DNA of 64,000 nucleotides from Polaribacter dokdonensis (GTDB lineage Bacteria; Bacteroidota; Bacteroidia; Flavobacteriales; Flavobacteriaceae), in the NCBI RefSeq assembly GCF_024362345.1, contig NZ_CP101505.1, positions 640,001-704,000 on the forward strand, written 5' to 3'. The notes beneath the pieces were generated by a model that saw only the letters and a list, made by a program, of their open reading frames with translations, had not been told where the DNA came from and made no database searches. Shown here one piece after another: positions 50,873 to 58,954 of this stretch (within the stretch, counting starts at the first letter, position 1; every line of letters starts with the position of its first letter). The position numbers and the translations under genes were made by a program.

Positions 50873-51541
50873 CTAGTGACTTTCTTTTTTTAACAATTCA
50901 GGAAACTTCTTTTTAAATTTATTTAATCTAGGTACAGAAACTGCTTTCACATATCCTTGATTAGGGTTTCTCTTCTCAAAATCTTGATGATATTCCTCAG
51001 CCTCATAAAACTTAGTATGCTTAGTAACCTCAGTCACAATTTGATTGTTATAAGTAGATTTATTTAATTCATCAATCTTTGCCTCAATTATTTGTTTTTC
51101 TTCATCTGTACTATAAAAAGCAATAGACCTATATTGAGTTCCATAATCTGGATGCTGACCATCTTTAGTAGTAGGATTATGAGAACCAAAAAATACACTT
51201 ACTAAAGTCTCAAAAGAAACCACATCTGGGTTATAATAAACTGCAACAGTTTCTGCATGACCTGTTCTGCCTGTTCCAATAGATTGATAAGTAGGATTTT
51301 TTGTTTGACCTCCTGCATAACCAGAAACTGCCTCTTCTACTCCTCTTACACTCTCAAAAATAGCCTCTACACACCAAAAACATCCACTTGCAAAATAGGC
51401 AACTTTGGTTTCTTTAGATGGTGTATAATTTTTAGTAATCTTATTATTTTCATTGGTCTTAGCATCTTTTTTAGAAAAACCTAAACATGAAAAAAGTAAT
51501 AAAGAAAATGTAATTGTAAAAAAAGCTTTGTAAAATTTCAT
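50873..51541 (-). CDS. msrA: Peptide-methionine (S)-S-oxide reductase MsrA, lipoprotein form
   Basis: 222 residues. Lipobox LLLFSC at about residue 19, so anchored in the envelope. The catalytic GCFWCVEAIFESVRGV (nucleophile Cys) follows, then EAVSGYAGGQTKNPTYQSIGTGRTGHAE and DFEKRNPNQGY. It repairs oxidised methionine in periplasmic proteins. Its 3' end is 15 bases from the convergent methyltransferase stop. Confidence 0.96.
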   Translation of the reverse strand: MKFYKAFFTITFSLLLFSCLGFSKKDAKTNENNKITKNYTPSKETKVAYFASGCFWCVEAIFESVRGVEEAVSGYAGGQTKNPTYQSIGTGRTGHAETVAVYYNPDVVSFETLVSVFFGSHNPTTKDGQHPDYGTQYRSIAFYSTDEEKQIIEAKIDELNKSTYNNQIVTEVTKHTKFYEAEEYHQDFEKRNPNQGYVKAVSVPRLNKFKKKFPELLKKESH

Positions 51542-51715
51542 AAAATTAAAATATGTTTAAAATTAAAATTTGCACCAAGAACAAACTAAAAAAATTCTTG
51601 GCACAAATTTCTGAACTTTTAACTCGATAACAAAACCGAATTACAAGAATAGTCGTAAGAATGTAAAGCTTCATACAGTTTGTTTACAACTTTAGCATTT
51701 TGTTAAGAAACCTTA

Positions 51716-51746
51716 TTGTAAAAAACGGATTAGATAGTTACTTTTG
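51716..51746 (+). promoter_or_regulatory. Promoter of dnaX
   Basis: TTG at 51716-51718, 20 bases, TACTTTTG at 51739-51746: the best Bacteroidota-type promoter match in the window. The ATG is 21 bases downstream. The remaining 170 bases back to msrA show nothing clear. Confidence 0.75.
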
Positions 51747-51767
51747 TTATTCAATTCAAACTAATTC

Positions 51768-53453
51768 ATGGAGCATTTTATAGTTTCTGCACGTAAATAT
51801 AGACCTCAAAATTTCGAGGACGTTGTTGGGCAACAAGCCATAACAAATACGTTAGAGAATGCTATTAAAAACAATCATTTAGCACAAGCTTTGTTATTTA
51901 CAGGTCCTAGAGGAGTTGGTAAAACATCTTGTGCAAGAATTTTAGCTAAGAAAATAAATCAGCAAGAAGTAGAAAGTTCAGAAGATGAAGATTTTGCTTT
52001 TAATATTTTTGAATTGGATGCTGCCTCTAACAATTCTGTAGATGATATTAGAAGTTTAACAGATCAAGTACGTATACCACCACAAACTGGTAAGTATAAA
52101 GTATATATTATTGATGAGGTACACATGCTTTCGCAAGCTGCTTTTAATGCTTTCTTAAAAACACTAGAAGAACCACCTGCTCATGCAATTTTTATTCTAG
52201 CAACCACTGAGAAACACAAGATTATTCCTACAATCTTATCTCGTTGTCAAATTTTTGATTTTAAAAGAATTGGTGTTTTAGATGCCAAGAACTATTTAAA
52301 AACAATTAGTGAGAAAGAAAATATTACAGCAGATGATGATGCTTTGCATATTATAGCTCAGAAGGCTGATGGAGCAATGAGAGATGCTTTATCAATTTTC
52401 GATAGAGTTGTAAGTTTTTCTGGTAAAGAATTAACTAGAGAAGCTGTAACAGAAAACTTGAACGTTTTAGATTATGAAACGTATTTTAATATGACAAGTT
52501 TACTGTTAGAGAATAAAATTCCTGACGTTTTAAATGCCTTTAATACTATTTTAAGCAAAGGTTTTGAAGGACACCATTTTATAAATGGTTTAGCTAGTCA
52601 TTTTAGAGATTTATTGGTAGCAAAAGATAAGGCTACTGTGGCTTTATTAGAAGTTGGTGACACTACTAAAAAGAAATATTTGGAGCAAGCAACTAAGGCA
52701 AATATACCTTTTTTAATGCAGGCTATTAATAAAGCAAATGATTGTGACTTAAGTTATAGAGCTAGTAAAAATCAACGATTGTTGGTAGAACTAACCTTAA
52801 TGCAAATTGCCTCTATCACTTTTGATGGAGAAAAAAAAAAGTCAGCTAACTACATAATTCCTGCTACATTTTTTCAAGCATTATCACCTAAAAAACAGGA
52901 AGTTAAAGCACCTGCTTTAAACAATAAGCTTAAAACTGAGAACACTGAACAAAAAGCAAAACCTGTAAAGGAAAAACCTGTTTTAAAATCAGTACAAAGA
53001 AGATCTTCTTCATTATCATTAAAAAGTATTCATCAGAAAAAAGAAGTTAAGAAAAGGGTTGTAGAAGAAAATTTTGATAATCATCCTAAAGATAATTTTA
53101 CACAAGAAGAATTACAAAAACATTGGAACATATATCACCAAAAAATGATTTCTAAAGGTGAAAATAATATGGCTACAGCTTTAGGTGTAAGTAAACCAAA
53201 ATTATTACCCAATTTTGTAATTCAATTAAACTTACCAAGTACGTTAATTGAAGATCATTTTAAAGAGGGTAAATACAAGTTCTTAGCATATTTAAGAACT
53301 GCCTTAAACAACTATGGCTTATCAACCAAAATAGTTATAGATAAAACTATAGAAGAGAAAAAAGCCTATGGAAATGTTGGTAAATACAAGATTTTAGTAA
53401 AGAAAAATCCGCTTTTAGATATGCTTAGACAAACCTTTGAATTAGATTTATAA
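51768..53453 (+). CDS. dnaX: DNA polymerase III gamma/tau subunit, lacking zinc module
   Basis: 561 residues. AAA+ clamp-loader ATPase: Walker A GPRGVGKT (46-53), ELDAASNNSVDDIR, Walker B IIDEVHMLS, and LEEPPAHAIFILATTE with the SRC sensor (TILSRCQIFDF). In most DnaX proteins a four-cysteine zinc loop lies between Walker A and ELDAAS. Here the segment 63-84 (INQQEVESSEDEDFAFNIF) has no cysteines at all. A charged linker (about 360-440) precedes a conserved C-terminal domain. It loads the sliding clamp in replication. The 3' end overlaps the convergent antiporter gene by 6 bases. Confidence 0.96.
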   Translation: MEHFIVSARKYRPQNFEDVVGQQAITNTLENAIKNNHLAQALLFTGPRGVGKTSCARILAKKINQQEVESSEDEDFAFNIFELDAASNNSVDDIRSLTDQVRIPPQTGKYKVYIIDEVHMLSQAAFNAFLKTLEEPPAHAIFILATTEKHKIIPTILSRCQIFDFKRIGVLDAKNYLKTISEKENITADDDALHIIAQKADGAMRDALSIFDRVVSFSGKELTREAVTENLNVLDYETYFNMTSLLLENKIPDVLNAFNTILSKGFEGHHFINGLASHFRDLLVAKDKATVALLEVGDTTKKKYLEQATKANIPFLMQAINKANDCDLSYRASKNQRLLVELTLMQIASITFDGEKKKSANYIIPATFFQALSPKKQEVKAPALNNKLKTENTEQKAKPVKEKPVLKSVQRRSSSLSLKSIHQKKEVKKRVVEENFDNHPKDNFTQEELQKHWNIYHQKMISKGENNMATALGVSKPKLLPNFVIQLNLPSTLIEDHFKEGKYKFLAYLRTALNNYGLSTKIVIDKTIEEKKAYGNVGKYKILVKKNPLLDMLRQTFELDL

Positions 53454-55298
53454 TTCAGCCTCAGCTTTTACTTTGTAACTATCTCCTATTTCTTTACCTA
53501 AATAAGAGAAAGTTAAACCTTTCTTTTCAATACCTTCTTTTTCAAACTCAGCAATTAGATAAATACCTTTATCCTTTTCAATAAATAATGGAATCGATTT
53601 TTCTTCTTTCGCTAAAAGTTCTAAGATATTATTGTACTCTTCATCAGAATTGATTTCTATTTCTTTAATAGTAGGGTTTTCTCTAAATGCCTCACTTAAG
53701 TTAATGTAATCATCTTTTGGTGTAAAGAAATTTTGGCGTTCTTCTGCTGTTGCATTAATCACTTCTAAAGATGATGCTAGTCTAAAAGCTCCATGCTCAC
53801 CAAAGATGGTAGAAAAATTAGTTAATGCATATTTATTTACTGCATCATTACCTGTCATTGCAATTAAATAACCAACATCATTCAACTCAATATTATCTCT
53901 TAATTCATCATCATAAATATTTACAGCTAAAGCCTCTAAATCTTCATTTAAAGCTTGCTTAATAAAGTTCTTATTTGAATCTATGATTACAACACGTTTA
54001 CCTTTACTTTTTAAGAAACTTGCAATTAGCCTAGAAGGGTTTGATGCTCCAACAATTAAAATTGCATTAGAGCTCTTTAAAAATACACCAACTAATTTTG
54101 CAAATAACCTTGCTGTAGTTGCATTTAATAATACAGTTCCTAAAACAATCATAAACACTAAAGGTGTTATGTACTCTGCACCTTCTACACCTTGTTTTAA
54201 TAATTTACTTCCAAATAATGAAGCAATACCTGCAGCAACAATACCTCTAGGACCTACCCAACTTATAAAAAGTTTTTCATTCAATTTTAATTTTGAATTG
54301 GTAGTACTTAAGAATACAGCTAAAGGTCTTACAATGAATACAACCAAGGCAAAAAGCGCTGCTGTTTTCCAAGTATACAAGAGTAATAACTGATCCATAT
54401 CTATGTTAGCAGCTAATAAAATAAAAAGGATAGAAATTAGTAATACACTTAAAGATTCTTTAAAATAAAGTAACTCTTTAATGTTATTTAACTTTCCATT
54501 TCCTAAAACCATACCCATTACAACTACTGCTAATAAACCAGATTCATGAGCAAACAGTTCAGATTCTACAAAAACTAATAAAACTGCAGAAAGTGACACT
54601 ACATTTAATAAATAATGTGGAATTAATTTCTTGTTGATTGCATACGCTAATGCATGCGCAAAAGTAAAACCAAAGGTTGTACCAAATAATAGAATCTTTC
54701 CAAATTCTATTAAAGCTGTTTTTGTAAAACCTCCTTCTCCACCAACACTGATAAATTCAAAAACCAATACAGCAACTAAAGCTCCTATTGGGTCTATGAG
54801 AATTCCTTCCCATTTTAAAACAGTGCTAATATCTTTCTTTAGTGGTATATTTCTTAGAATTGGTGTGATTACAGTTGGTCCAGTAACAATGATTAAGCCT
54901 GAAAAAAGGAAAGAAATTTCCCAACCTAAATCAAAAATAAAATGAGCAATTATTGCTGCCCCAAAGAAAGTAACAGCAGAACCTAAGGTAATTAGTTTTG
55001 TAATTACAGGCCCAACGTTTTTAATTTCGTTTCTTTTTAAGGTTAAACCACCTTCAAAAAGAATTATACTAATAGCTAAAGAGACAAAATAATATAAATA
55101 ATCACCAGGAAATAAGCCTTTTTCTCCATTCCAAATAGGTTCAATCCATTTTGTACCATCTTCACTTAAGTATTCAGCAGCAATAGGCCCAACTATTAAA
55201 CCAATTAAGATTAATGGAAGAATTGCTGGAATTTTAAATTTCCATGCAACCCATTGAGCTAAAATTCCTAAAATGATGATTCCTGCTAATTCTAACAT
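53448..55298 (-). CDS. Cation/proton antiporter with C-terminal RCK-like domain
   Basis: 616 residues. Membrane part of about 395 residues with CPA1/NhaP2 motifs (GLIIVTGPTVITPILRNI, KWEGILIDPIGALVAVL, WVGPRGIVAAGIASLFG). The cytoplasmic tail starts with a Rossmann-like unit AILIVGASNPSRLIASFL, where only the first glycine of GxGxxG remains; VVIIDSN follows. A further C-terminal part of 100 residues is unrecognised. Probably exchanges Na+ or K+ for H+, gated by its tail. The degenerate glycine motif suggests altered nucleotide binding. Confidence 0.9.
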   Translation of the reverse strand: MLELAGIIILGILAQWVAWKFKIPAILPLILIGLIVGPIAAEYLSEDGTKWIEPIWNGEKGLFPGDYLYYFVSLAISIILFEGGLTLKRNEIKNVGPVITKLITLGSAVTFFGAAIIAHFIFDLGWEISFLFSGLIIVTGPTVITPILRNIPLKKDISTVLKWEGILIDPIGALVAVLVFEFISVGGEGGFTKTALIEFGKILLFGTTFGFTFAHALAYAINKKLIPHYLLNVVSLSAVLLVFVESELFAHESGLLAVVVMGMVLGNGKLNNIKELLYFKESLSVLLISILFILLAANIDMDQLLLLYTWKTAALFALVVFIVRPLAVFLSTTNSKLKLNEKLFISWVGPRGIVAAGIASLFGSKLLKQGVEGAEYITPLVFMIVLGTVLLNATTARLFAKLVGVFLKSSNAILIVGASNPSRLIASFLKSKGKRVVIIDSNKNFIKQALNEDLEALAVNIYDDELRDNIELNDVGYLIAMTGNDAVNKYALTNFSTIFGEHGAFRLASSLEVINATAEERQNFFTPKDDYINLSEAFRENPTIKEIEINSDEEYNNILELLAKEEKSIPLFIEKDKGIYLIAEFEKEGIEKKGLTFSYLGKEIGDSYKVKAEAEL

Positions 55299-55390
55299 AT
55301 AAGTTTAAATAGTATTAAGAAGTAAATTTAAGAATGTTTCATCATCCTAAAAATAAAATGGCTTATTTTTTTATTTGATTTAAAATCCTC

Positions 55391-56704
55391 TTAAACCGTA
55401 AATACTCTTACCTTTTTCTTTTTGAGATAAACATTATTTAATTTTTCTACTAATCTTGCTGATTCAGAAACGGGTATTGCAACAAAAGCGCAATCTTGTT
55501 TTAACTCAATAACACCTAATTGATCTTTGGTTAAATTCCCTTTTTTAAAGAATAAACCAGCAATATCTCCTTTAGAAATTTTGTCTTTTCTGCCTCCAGA
55601 AATAAATAAAGTTTCCCAATAAATAGGTTTTATTTTTTCTTGATTTGCAATATTGGCATTAGTTGCACCTTTAATAAAATCTGGTAATTGTTCTTTTGCC
55701 CATTTTAAGACATATGCTGTTCCTTTAGCATTTACTCTTGCTGTTCTTCCATTTCTATGCGTAAACTCTTCTATTCTTTGAGGTAATTCATAATGAATAA
55801 TATATTTAATTTCAGGAATATCTATACCTCTTGCAGCCAAATCTGTGGCTACTAAAATTTGACTTGTTCCATTTCTGAATTTAATTAAAGAACGCTCACG
55901 ATCTCTTTGCTCCATTCCTCCAGAAAAACAACTATGAGCTAATTTGTTTTTTGTAAGATAGTCACTTACCTCCTCAATAGTACTTTTTAGATTACAAAAG
56001 ATAATACCTGGATTGTTTCCTATATGTTTTAGTAAATCAACTAAAGTTTGGTTTTTATTTTTAGTATTAGAACTAACTATTTTAATATCTAATTTTTTAG
56101 ATTTTTTGCCTGTTAAATAGTTTAAGGTTTTTGCATTTCTTAAACCAACAAAATCAGGAATTTCAGTTTCTTGAGTAGCAGAAGTAAGAATTCTATTTTC
56201 TAAGTTTGGTAACTGATTTATAATACCTCTCATTTCGTACTCAAAACCAACTTCTAAAGATTTATCAAATTCATCAAAAATTAAAGTTTTTATACTTTCT
56301 TTAGAGAATCTATCATTTGCAAAATGATCAGAAATTCTACCTGGAGTTCCTATTAAAATACTGGGTATGTGTTTTAATTCTATTTTATCTTTTGCCATAG
56401 ATCTTCCTCCATAAACTGCATTTACTTTAAAACCTGTACCCATTTCTCTAATAACTTGCTCAATTTGTATTGCCAATTCTCTAGAAGGCACTAAGATTAA
56501 AGCTTGAATATTATCATTATCAGCATCAATCATTTTTAAGGTAGGCAACAAAAAAGCTAAGGTTTTACCAGTTCCTGTTGGGCTTAGTATAACAGTATTC
56601 TTATTGTTTTCGATAACCTCAATGGCTTCATTTTGCATTTCATTTAATTCATAGATATTTAGCTTTGCTAAAATTTCTTCTTGATTTTTAATGTTATTTG
56701 CCAT
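55391..56704 (-). CDS. DEAD-box-type RNA helicase with DEFD motif and DbpA-like C-terminus
   Basis: 437 residues from ATG 56704 (MANNIKNQ). A longer frame reaches 56773, but a TATCTTTG promoter box lies inside it at 56757-56750, so the shorter start is right. Motif I SPTGTGKT, Ia PSRELAIQ, motif II DEFD (144-147) in place of DEAD, motif III SAT, motif VI HRNGRTARV. The last 75 residues match the DbpA RNA-binding domain (GDIAGLFFKKGNLTKDQLG, VAIPVSES, KVRVFTV), which targets 23S rRNA in DbpA. Probably acts in large-subunit assembly. Divergent from miaE. Confidence 0.92.
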   Translation of the reverse strand: MANNIKNQEEILAKLNIYELNEMQNEAIEVIENNKNTVILSPTGTGKTLAFLLPTLKMIDADNDNIQALILVPSRELAIQIEQVIREMGTGFKVNAVYGGRSMAKDKIELKHIPSILIGTPGRISDHFANDRFSKESIKTLIFDEFDKSLEVGFEYEMRGIINQLPNLENRILTSATQETEIPDFVGLRNAKTLNYLTGKKSKKLDIKIVSSNTKNKNQTLVDLLKHIGNNPGIIFCNLKSTIEEVSDYLTKNKLAHSCFSGGMEQRDRERSLIKFRNGTSQILVATDLAARGIDIPEIKYIIHYELPQRIEEFTHRNGRTARVNAKGTAYVLKWAKEQLPDFIKGATNANIANQEKIKPIYWETLFISGGRKDKISKGDIAGLFFKKGNLTKDQLGVIELKQDCAFVAIPVSESARLVEKLNNVYLKKKKVRVFTV

Positions 56705-56749
56705 AATTGTAATTGTAGATTGAAATGAAGATGTCTTATAAATTCTTGC

Positions 56750-56757
56750 CAAAGATA
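56750..56757 (-). promoter_or_regulatory. -7 box of the DEFD helicase gene
   Basis: On the minus strand TATCTTTG (56757-56750), a perfect TAnnTTTG, 45 bases before the ATG at 56704. It settles the start codon choice. No TTG at the ideal -33 distance; one lies 13 bases upstream. Confidence 0.6.
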
Positions 56758-56765
56758 GTGTCTCT

Positions 56766-56799
56766 TTTGCCAATAAAGGCTTTATATTTTTTACTTTTG
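56766..56799 (+). promoter_or_regulatory. Promoter of miaE
   Basis: TTTG at 56766-56769, 22 bases, TACTTTTG at 56792-56799, 18 bases before the ATG at 56818. It interleaves with the divergent helicase promoter. Confidence 0.6.
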
Positions 56800-56817
56800 T
56801 AATCTTAAATAAAGATT

Positions 56818-57399
56818 ATGTTAGGCTTACAATTTGAAACAGAAACTTCTTGGGCAGAAATTGCCAAAGTTAACTTGCAACAGATATTAACAGATCATGC
56901 TTTTTTAGAGCAAAAAGCAGCCTCTAATGCAGTATCTATCATTATTAATTATTCTGAAGAAACTGAGCTTGTTAAGGAGATGAGCAACATTGCTATAGAA
57001 GAAATGCAGCATTTTAAAATGGTACATTTATTAATGGTAAAAAGAGGAATGGTTTTAGGAAGAGAACAAAAGAATGATTATGCTGTTCGTTTGCAAAAGT
57101 TTTTTCCGAAAACTAAAAATAGAACAGATGCATTAGTGCAACGCTTATTGGTTGCTGCTTTAATAGAGGCTAGAAGTTGTGAGCGTTTTAAAGTATTTTC
57201 TGAAAATATGGAAGATGAAGAATTAAAAAAGTTTTACAAAAACCTAATGATTTCTGAAGCCAATCATTATACAACCTTCTTACAATTTGCAAGAGAATAT
57301 CAAGATAGAGAAATAGTAGATAAAAAATGGGCAGCACTTTTGGCTTTTGAAGCAGAAATGATGAAAGAAAGAGGCCATTTAGCAAAAATTCACGGATAA
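56818..57399 (+). CDS. miaE: tRNA-(ms2io6A)-hydroxylase-like diiron protein
   Basis: 193 residues matching MiaE: a four-helix ferritin-like bundle with iron ligands in EEMQHFKMVH, EARSCERFKVFSE and SEANHYTTFLQFA. MiaE hydroxylates the isopentenyl group of ms2i6A37 in certain tRNAs. The specific activity in Bacteroidota is not proven. A small DUF4268 gene follows 15 bases later, so the two are likely co-transcribed. Confidence 0.92.
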   Translation: MLGLQFETETSWAEIAKVNLQQILTDHAFLEQKAASNAVSIIINYSEETELVKEMSNIAIEEMQHFKMVHLLMVKRGMVLGREQKNDYAVRLQKFFPKTKNRTDALVQRLLVAALIEARSCERFKVFSENMEDEELKKFYKNLMISEANHYTTFLQFAREYQDREIVDKKWAALLAFEAEMMKERGHLAKIHG

Positions 57400-57414
57400 A
57401 TTTAAATTAATTTA

Positions 57415-57849
57415 ATGTTCTCTAAAGAAGAAGCAGCCCAACTTCGAAAATTATTCTGGACCAGTTTTGGGAAATCGTTTCCCAGAAAATGGTTGCTTTA
57501 CAATACTAAAGTTAAAGGATTTGCCTTTAAGTTTGTGGCTGACAGAAAAAAAGCAATGGTTTGTTTAGATATCGAACATCCAGAAGAAATTGCCAACGAA
57601 TTACTTTTTGATCAAATGCTTTCTTTAAAAACATTACTTGAAAATGAAATTCCAGAAGTAATTTATGATAATTCTTACGAGTTAGAAAGTGGCAAACAAA
57701 TCCATAGAATTTATGTTCCTTTTGAGCAAAAATTTAGCATTTACAATAAAAATACTTGGAGAGATTGTTATGAGTTCTTTGTAGATGAAATGTCTAAGTT
57801 TGAACTTTTCTTCTATGAATATGAAGATTTTATAAAACAAGCCATATAA
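57415..57849 (+). CDS. DUF4268 family protein
   Basis: 144 residues matching DUF4268: KLFWTSFGKSFPRKWLLYNTKVKG, KKAMVCLDIEHPEEIANELLFDQM, and NTWRDCYEFFVDEMSKFELFFYEYEDF. The family sometimes occurs as a C-terminal domain in restriction- or nuclease-related proteins, but alone its function is unknown. Second gene after miaE, then a strong terminator. Confidence 0.88.
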   Translation: MFSKEEAAQLRKLFWTSFGKSFPRKWLLYNTKVKGFAFKFVADRKKAMVCLDIEHPEEIANELLFDQMLSLKTLLENEIPEVIYDNSYELESGKQIHRIYVPFEQKFSIYNKNTWRDCYEFFVDEMSKFELFFYEYEDFIKQAI

Positions 57850-57880
57850 AAAAAACGCCTTTTCAGGCGTTTTTTTTTTA
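57849..57880. terminator. Strong terminator
   Basis: A 10-bp stem (57851-57860 with 57865-57874), loop TTTC, A-tract before and T-tract after. It ends the miaE-DUF4268 unit and also serves the convergent DUF4870 gene, whose stop lies within the T-tract. Confidence 0.9.
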
Positions 57881-58219
57881 ATTTATAAATTTTATTGAAA
57901 AAGGGTAAACAGGTGGTTCATTATTACTTGCTTTGATGGCATTTGTAATAGGGAATATTAAATATGCAAAACCAAGCACAATTAATCCTAAAATACCTAA
58001 TCCTAATAATAAAATAAGAGGTATACATATAAGCACATAAATAAACATAGAAATTCTAAAATTTAAAATTGCTTTTCCATGTTCATCCATATCGTAAACC
58101 TCATCTTTTTTAGTTAACCATAAAATTAAAGGAACTACAAAACCACCAATTCCAGATACAAAATCTAATAATTGGCTTAAATGTGTTAGTACTAATAGTT
58201 GTTTATTTTCTTTCATCAT
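57878..58219 (-). CDS. DUF4870 membrane protein
   Basis: 113 residues matching DUF4870 (Tic20-like small membrane protein): a membrane helix at about 18-33, then the conserved MDEHGKAILNFRISMFIY, two more helices, and a tail IKASNNEPPVYPFSIKFIN. Function unknown. A TGTAAC-N16-CGTC element upstream (58269-58244) of the same form as the sigma-cassette promoters places it in the proposed ECF regulon. Confidence 0.9.
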   Translation of the reverse strand: MMKENKQLLVLTHLSQLLDFVSGIGGFVVPLILWLTKKDEVYDMDEHGKAILNFRISMFIYVLICIPLILLLGLGILGLIVLGFAYLIFPITNAIKASNNEPPVYPFSIKFIN

Positions 58220-58243
58220 CTTTTGTTTGGTTTATAATTATTT

Positions 58244-58269
58244 GACGCTAATTATTATAAAATGTTACA
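58244..58269 (-). promoter_or_regulatory. ECF-type promoter of the DUF4870 gene
   Basis: Minus strand: TGTAAC (58269-58264), 16 bases, CGTC (58247-58244), 25 bases before the start codon at 58219. Motif and spacing match the sites at 18583, 25712 and 47028. Confidence 0.72.
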
Positions 58270-58347
58270 CTTGCTTTTCAAAATTTCTTCTGATAGCATT
58301 TGAATTACAATACTTTAAAAGCATCTTTCAAAGTATTAAAAATTTAA

Positions 58348-58383
58348 ATGAGCAAAACTAAAATTTATATGAGCAAAACTAAA
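58348..58383 (+). repeat. Direct repeat ATGAGCAAAACTAAA upstream of dps
   Basis: ATGAGCAAAACTAAA occurs at 58348-58362 and 58369-58383, a period of exactly 21 bases, directly upstream of the dps -7 box and covering where a -33 box should be. It could be a tandem activator site. It is not a CRISPR, and the ATGs do not open a long frame. Confidence 0.6.
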
Positions 58384-58397
58384 TTAATGCTCTCTAT

Positions 58398-58405
58398 TAC
58401 TTTTG
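58398..58405 (+). promoter_or_regulatory. -7 box of dps
   Basis: TACTTTTG, perfect TAnnTTTG, 23 bases before the ATG at 58429. There is no TTG at -33; the direct repeat at 58348-58383 occupies that region. Confidence 0.55.
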
Positions 58406-58428
58406 TAGTGTTAGTAAAATAAACAATT

Positions 58429-58929
58429 ATGGATTATTTAAACTTAGACAATCATAAAGTATTACCAGTGGTTACAGAACTTAATGTTCTTTTAGCAGAC
58501 TACCATGTATACTATCAAAAACTTAGAAATTTTCATTGGAATATTCTTGGAAAAAACTTTTTTGATTTGCACAATAAGTTTGAAGAAATGTATAATGTAA
58601 CAAGAGTAAAGATTGATGAAATTGCTGAACGAATTATTACGTTAAGATATCATCCTATTAGTAAATTATCAGATTATATAGAGGTTTCTAAGATTAAGGA
58701 ATCTAGCCCATTATTGTCTGATGAAGAAATGGTAAAAGACATCATTAACGATCATAGTATTTTATTAGAACAATTAGCTAAAATTATTGATAGAGCAAAT
58801 AAAGCGAATGACGAAGGTACTATTGACTTGATTGGTGCATATATAAGAGAGTTAGAAAAATCTACTTGGATGTTAAATGCGTGGTCTAAAGACACTAAAG
58901 ACGAATTAAATACCAGTTTCGTAAAATAA
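58429..58929 (+). CDS. dps: Dps-family iron-storage/DNA-protection protein
   Basis: 166 residues of ferritin-like four-helix bundle. Ferroxidase residues are in LRNFHWNILGKNFFDLHNKFEEMYNVTRVKIDEIAERI (His, Asp, Glu in the Dps spacing). Dps forms 12-mers that oxidise Fe2+ with H2O2 and protect DNA in stationary phase or oxidative stress. Its promoter lacks a -33 box and has a tandem repeat instead, suggesting activator control. A mechanosensitive channel gene follows 25 bases downstream. Confidence 0.95.
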   Translation: MDYLNLDNHKVLPVVTELNVLLADYHVYYQKLRNFHWNILGKNFFDLHNKFEEMYNVTRVKIDEIAERIITLRYHPISKLSDYIEVSKIKESSPLLSDEEMVKDIINDHSILLEQLAKIIDRANKANDEGTIDLIGAYIRELEKSTWMLNAWSKDTKDELNTSFVK

Positions 58930-58954
58930 AAATTAACCAGAATAAAATTAAAAG

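Noticed and set aside
53983..54945. Two plus-strand open frames (136 and 104 codons)
   Set aside because: Antisense to the membrane part of the antiporter; hydrophobic residues mirror the membrane helices.
58348..58383. Two-copy repeat as a CRISPR remnant
   Set aside because: Repeat units are contiguous with only 6 bases between and there are no cas genes; it fits a regulator site better.
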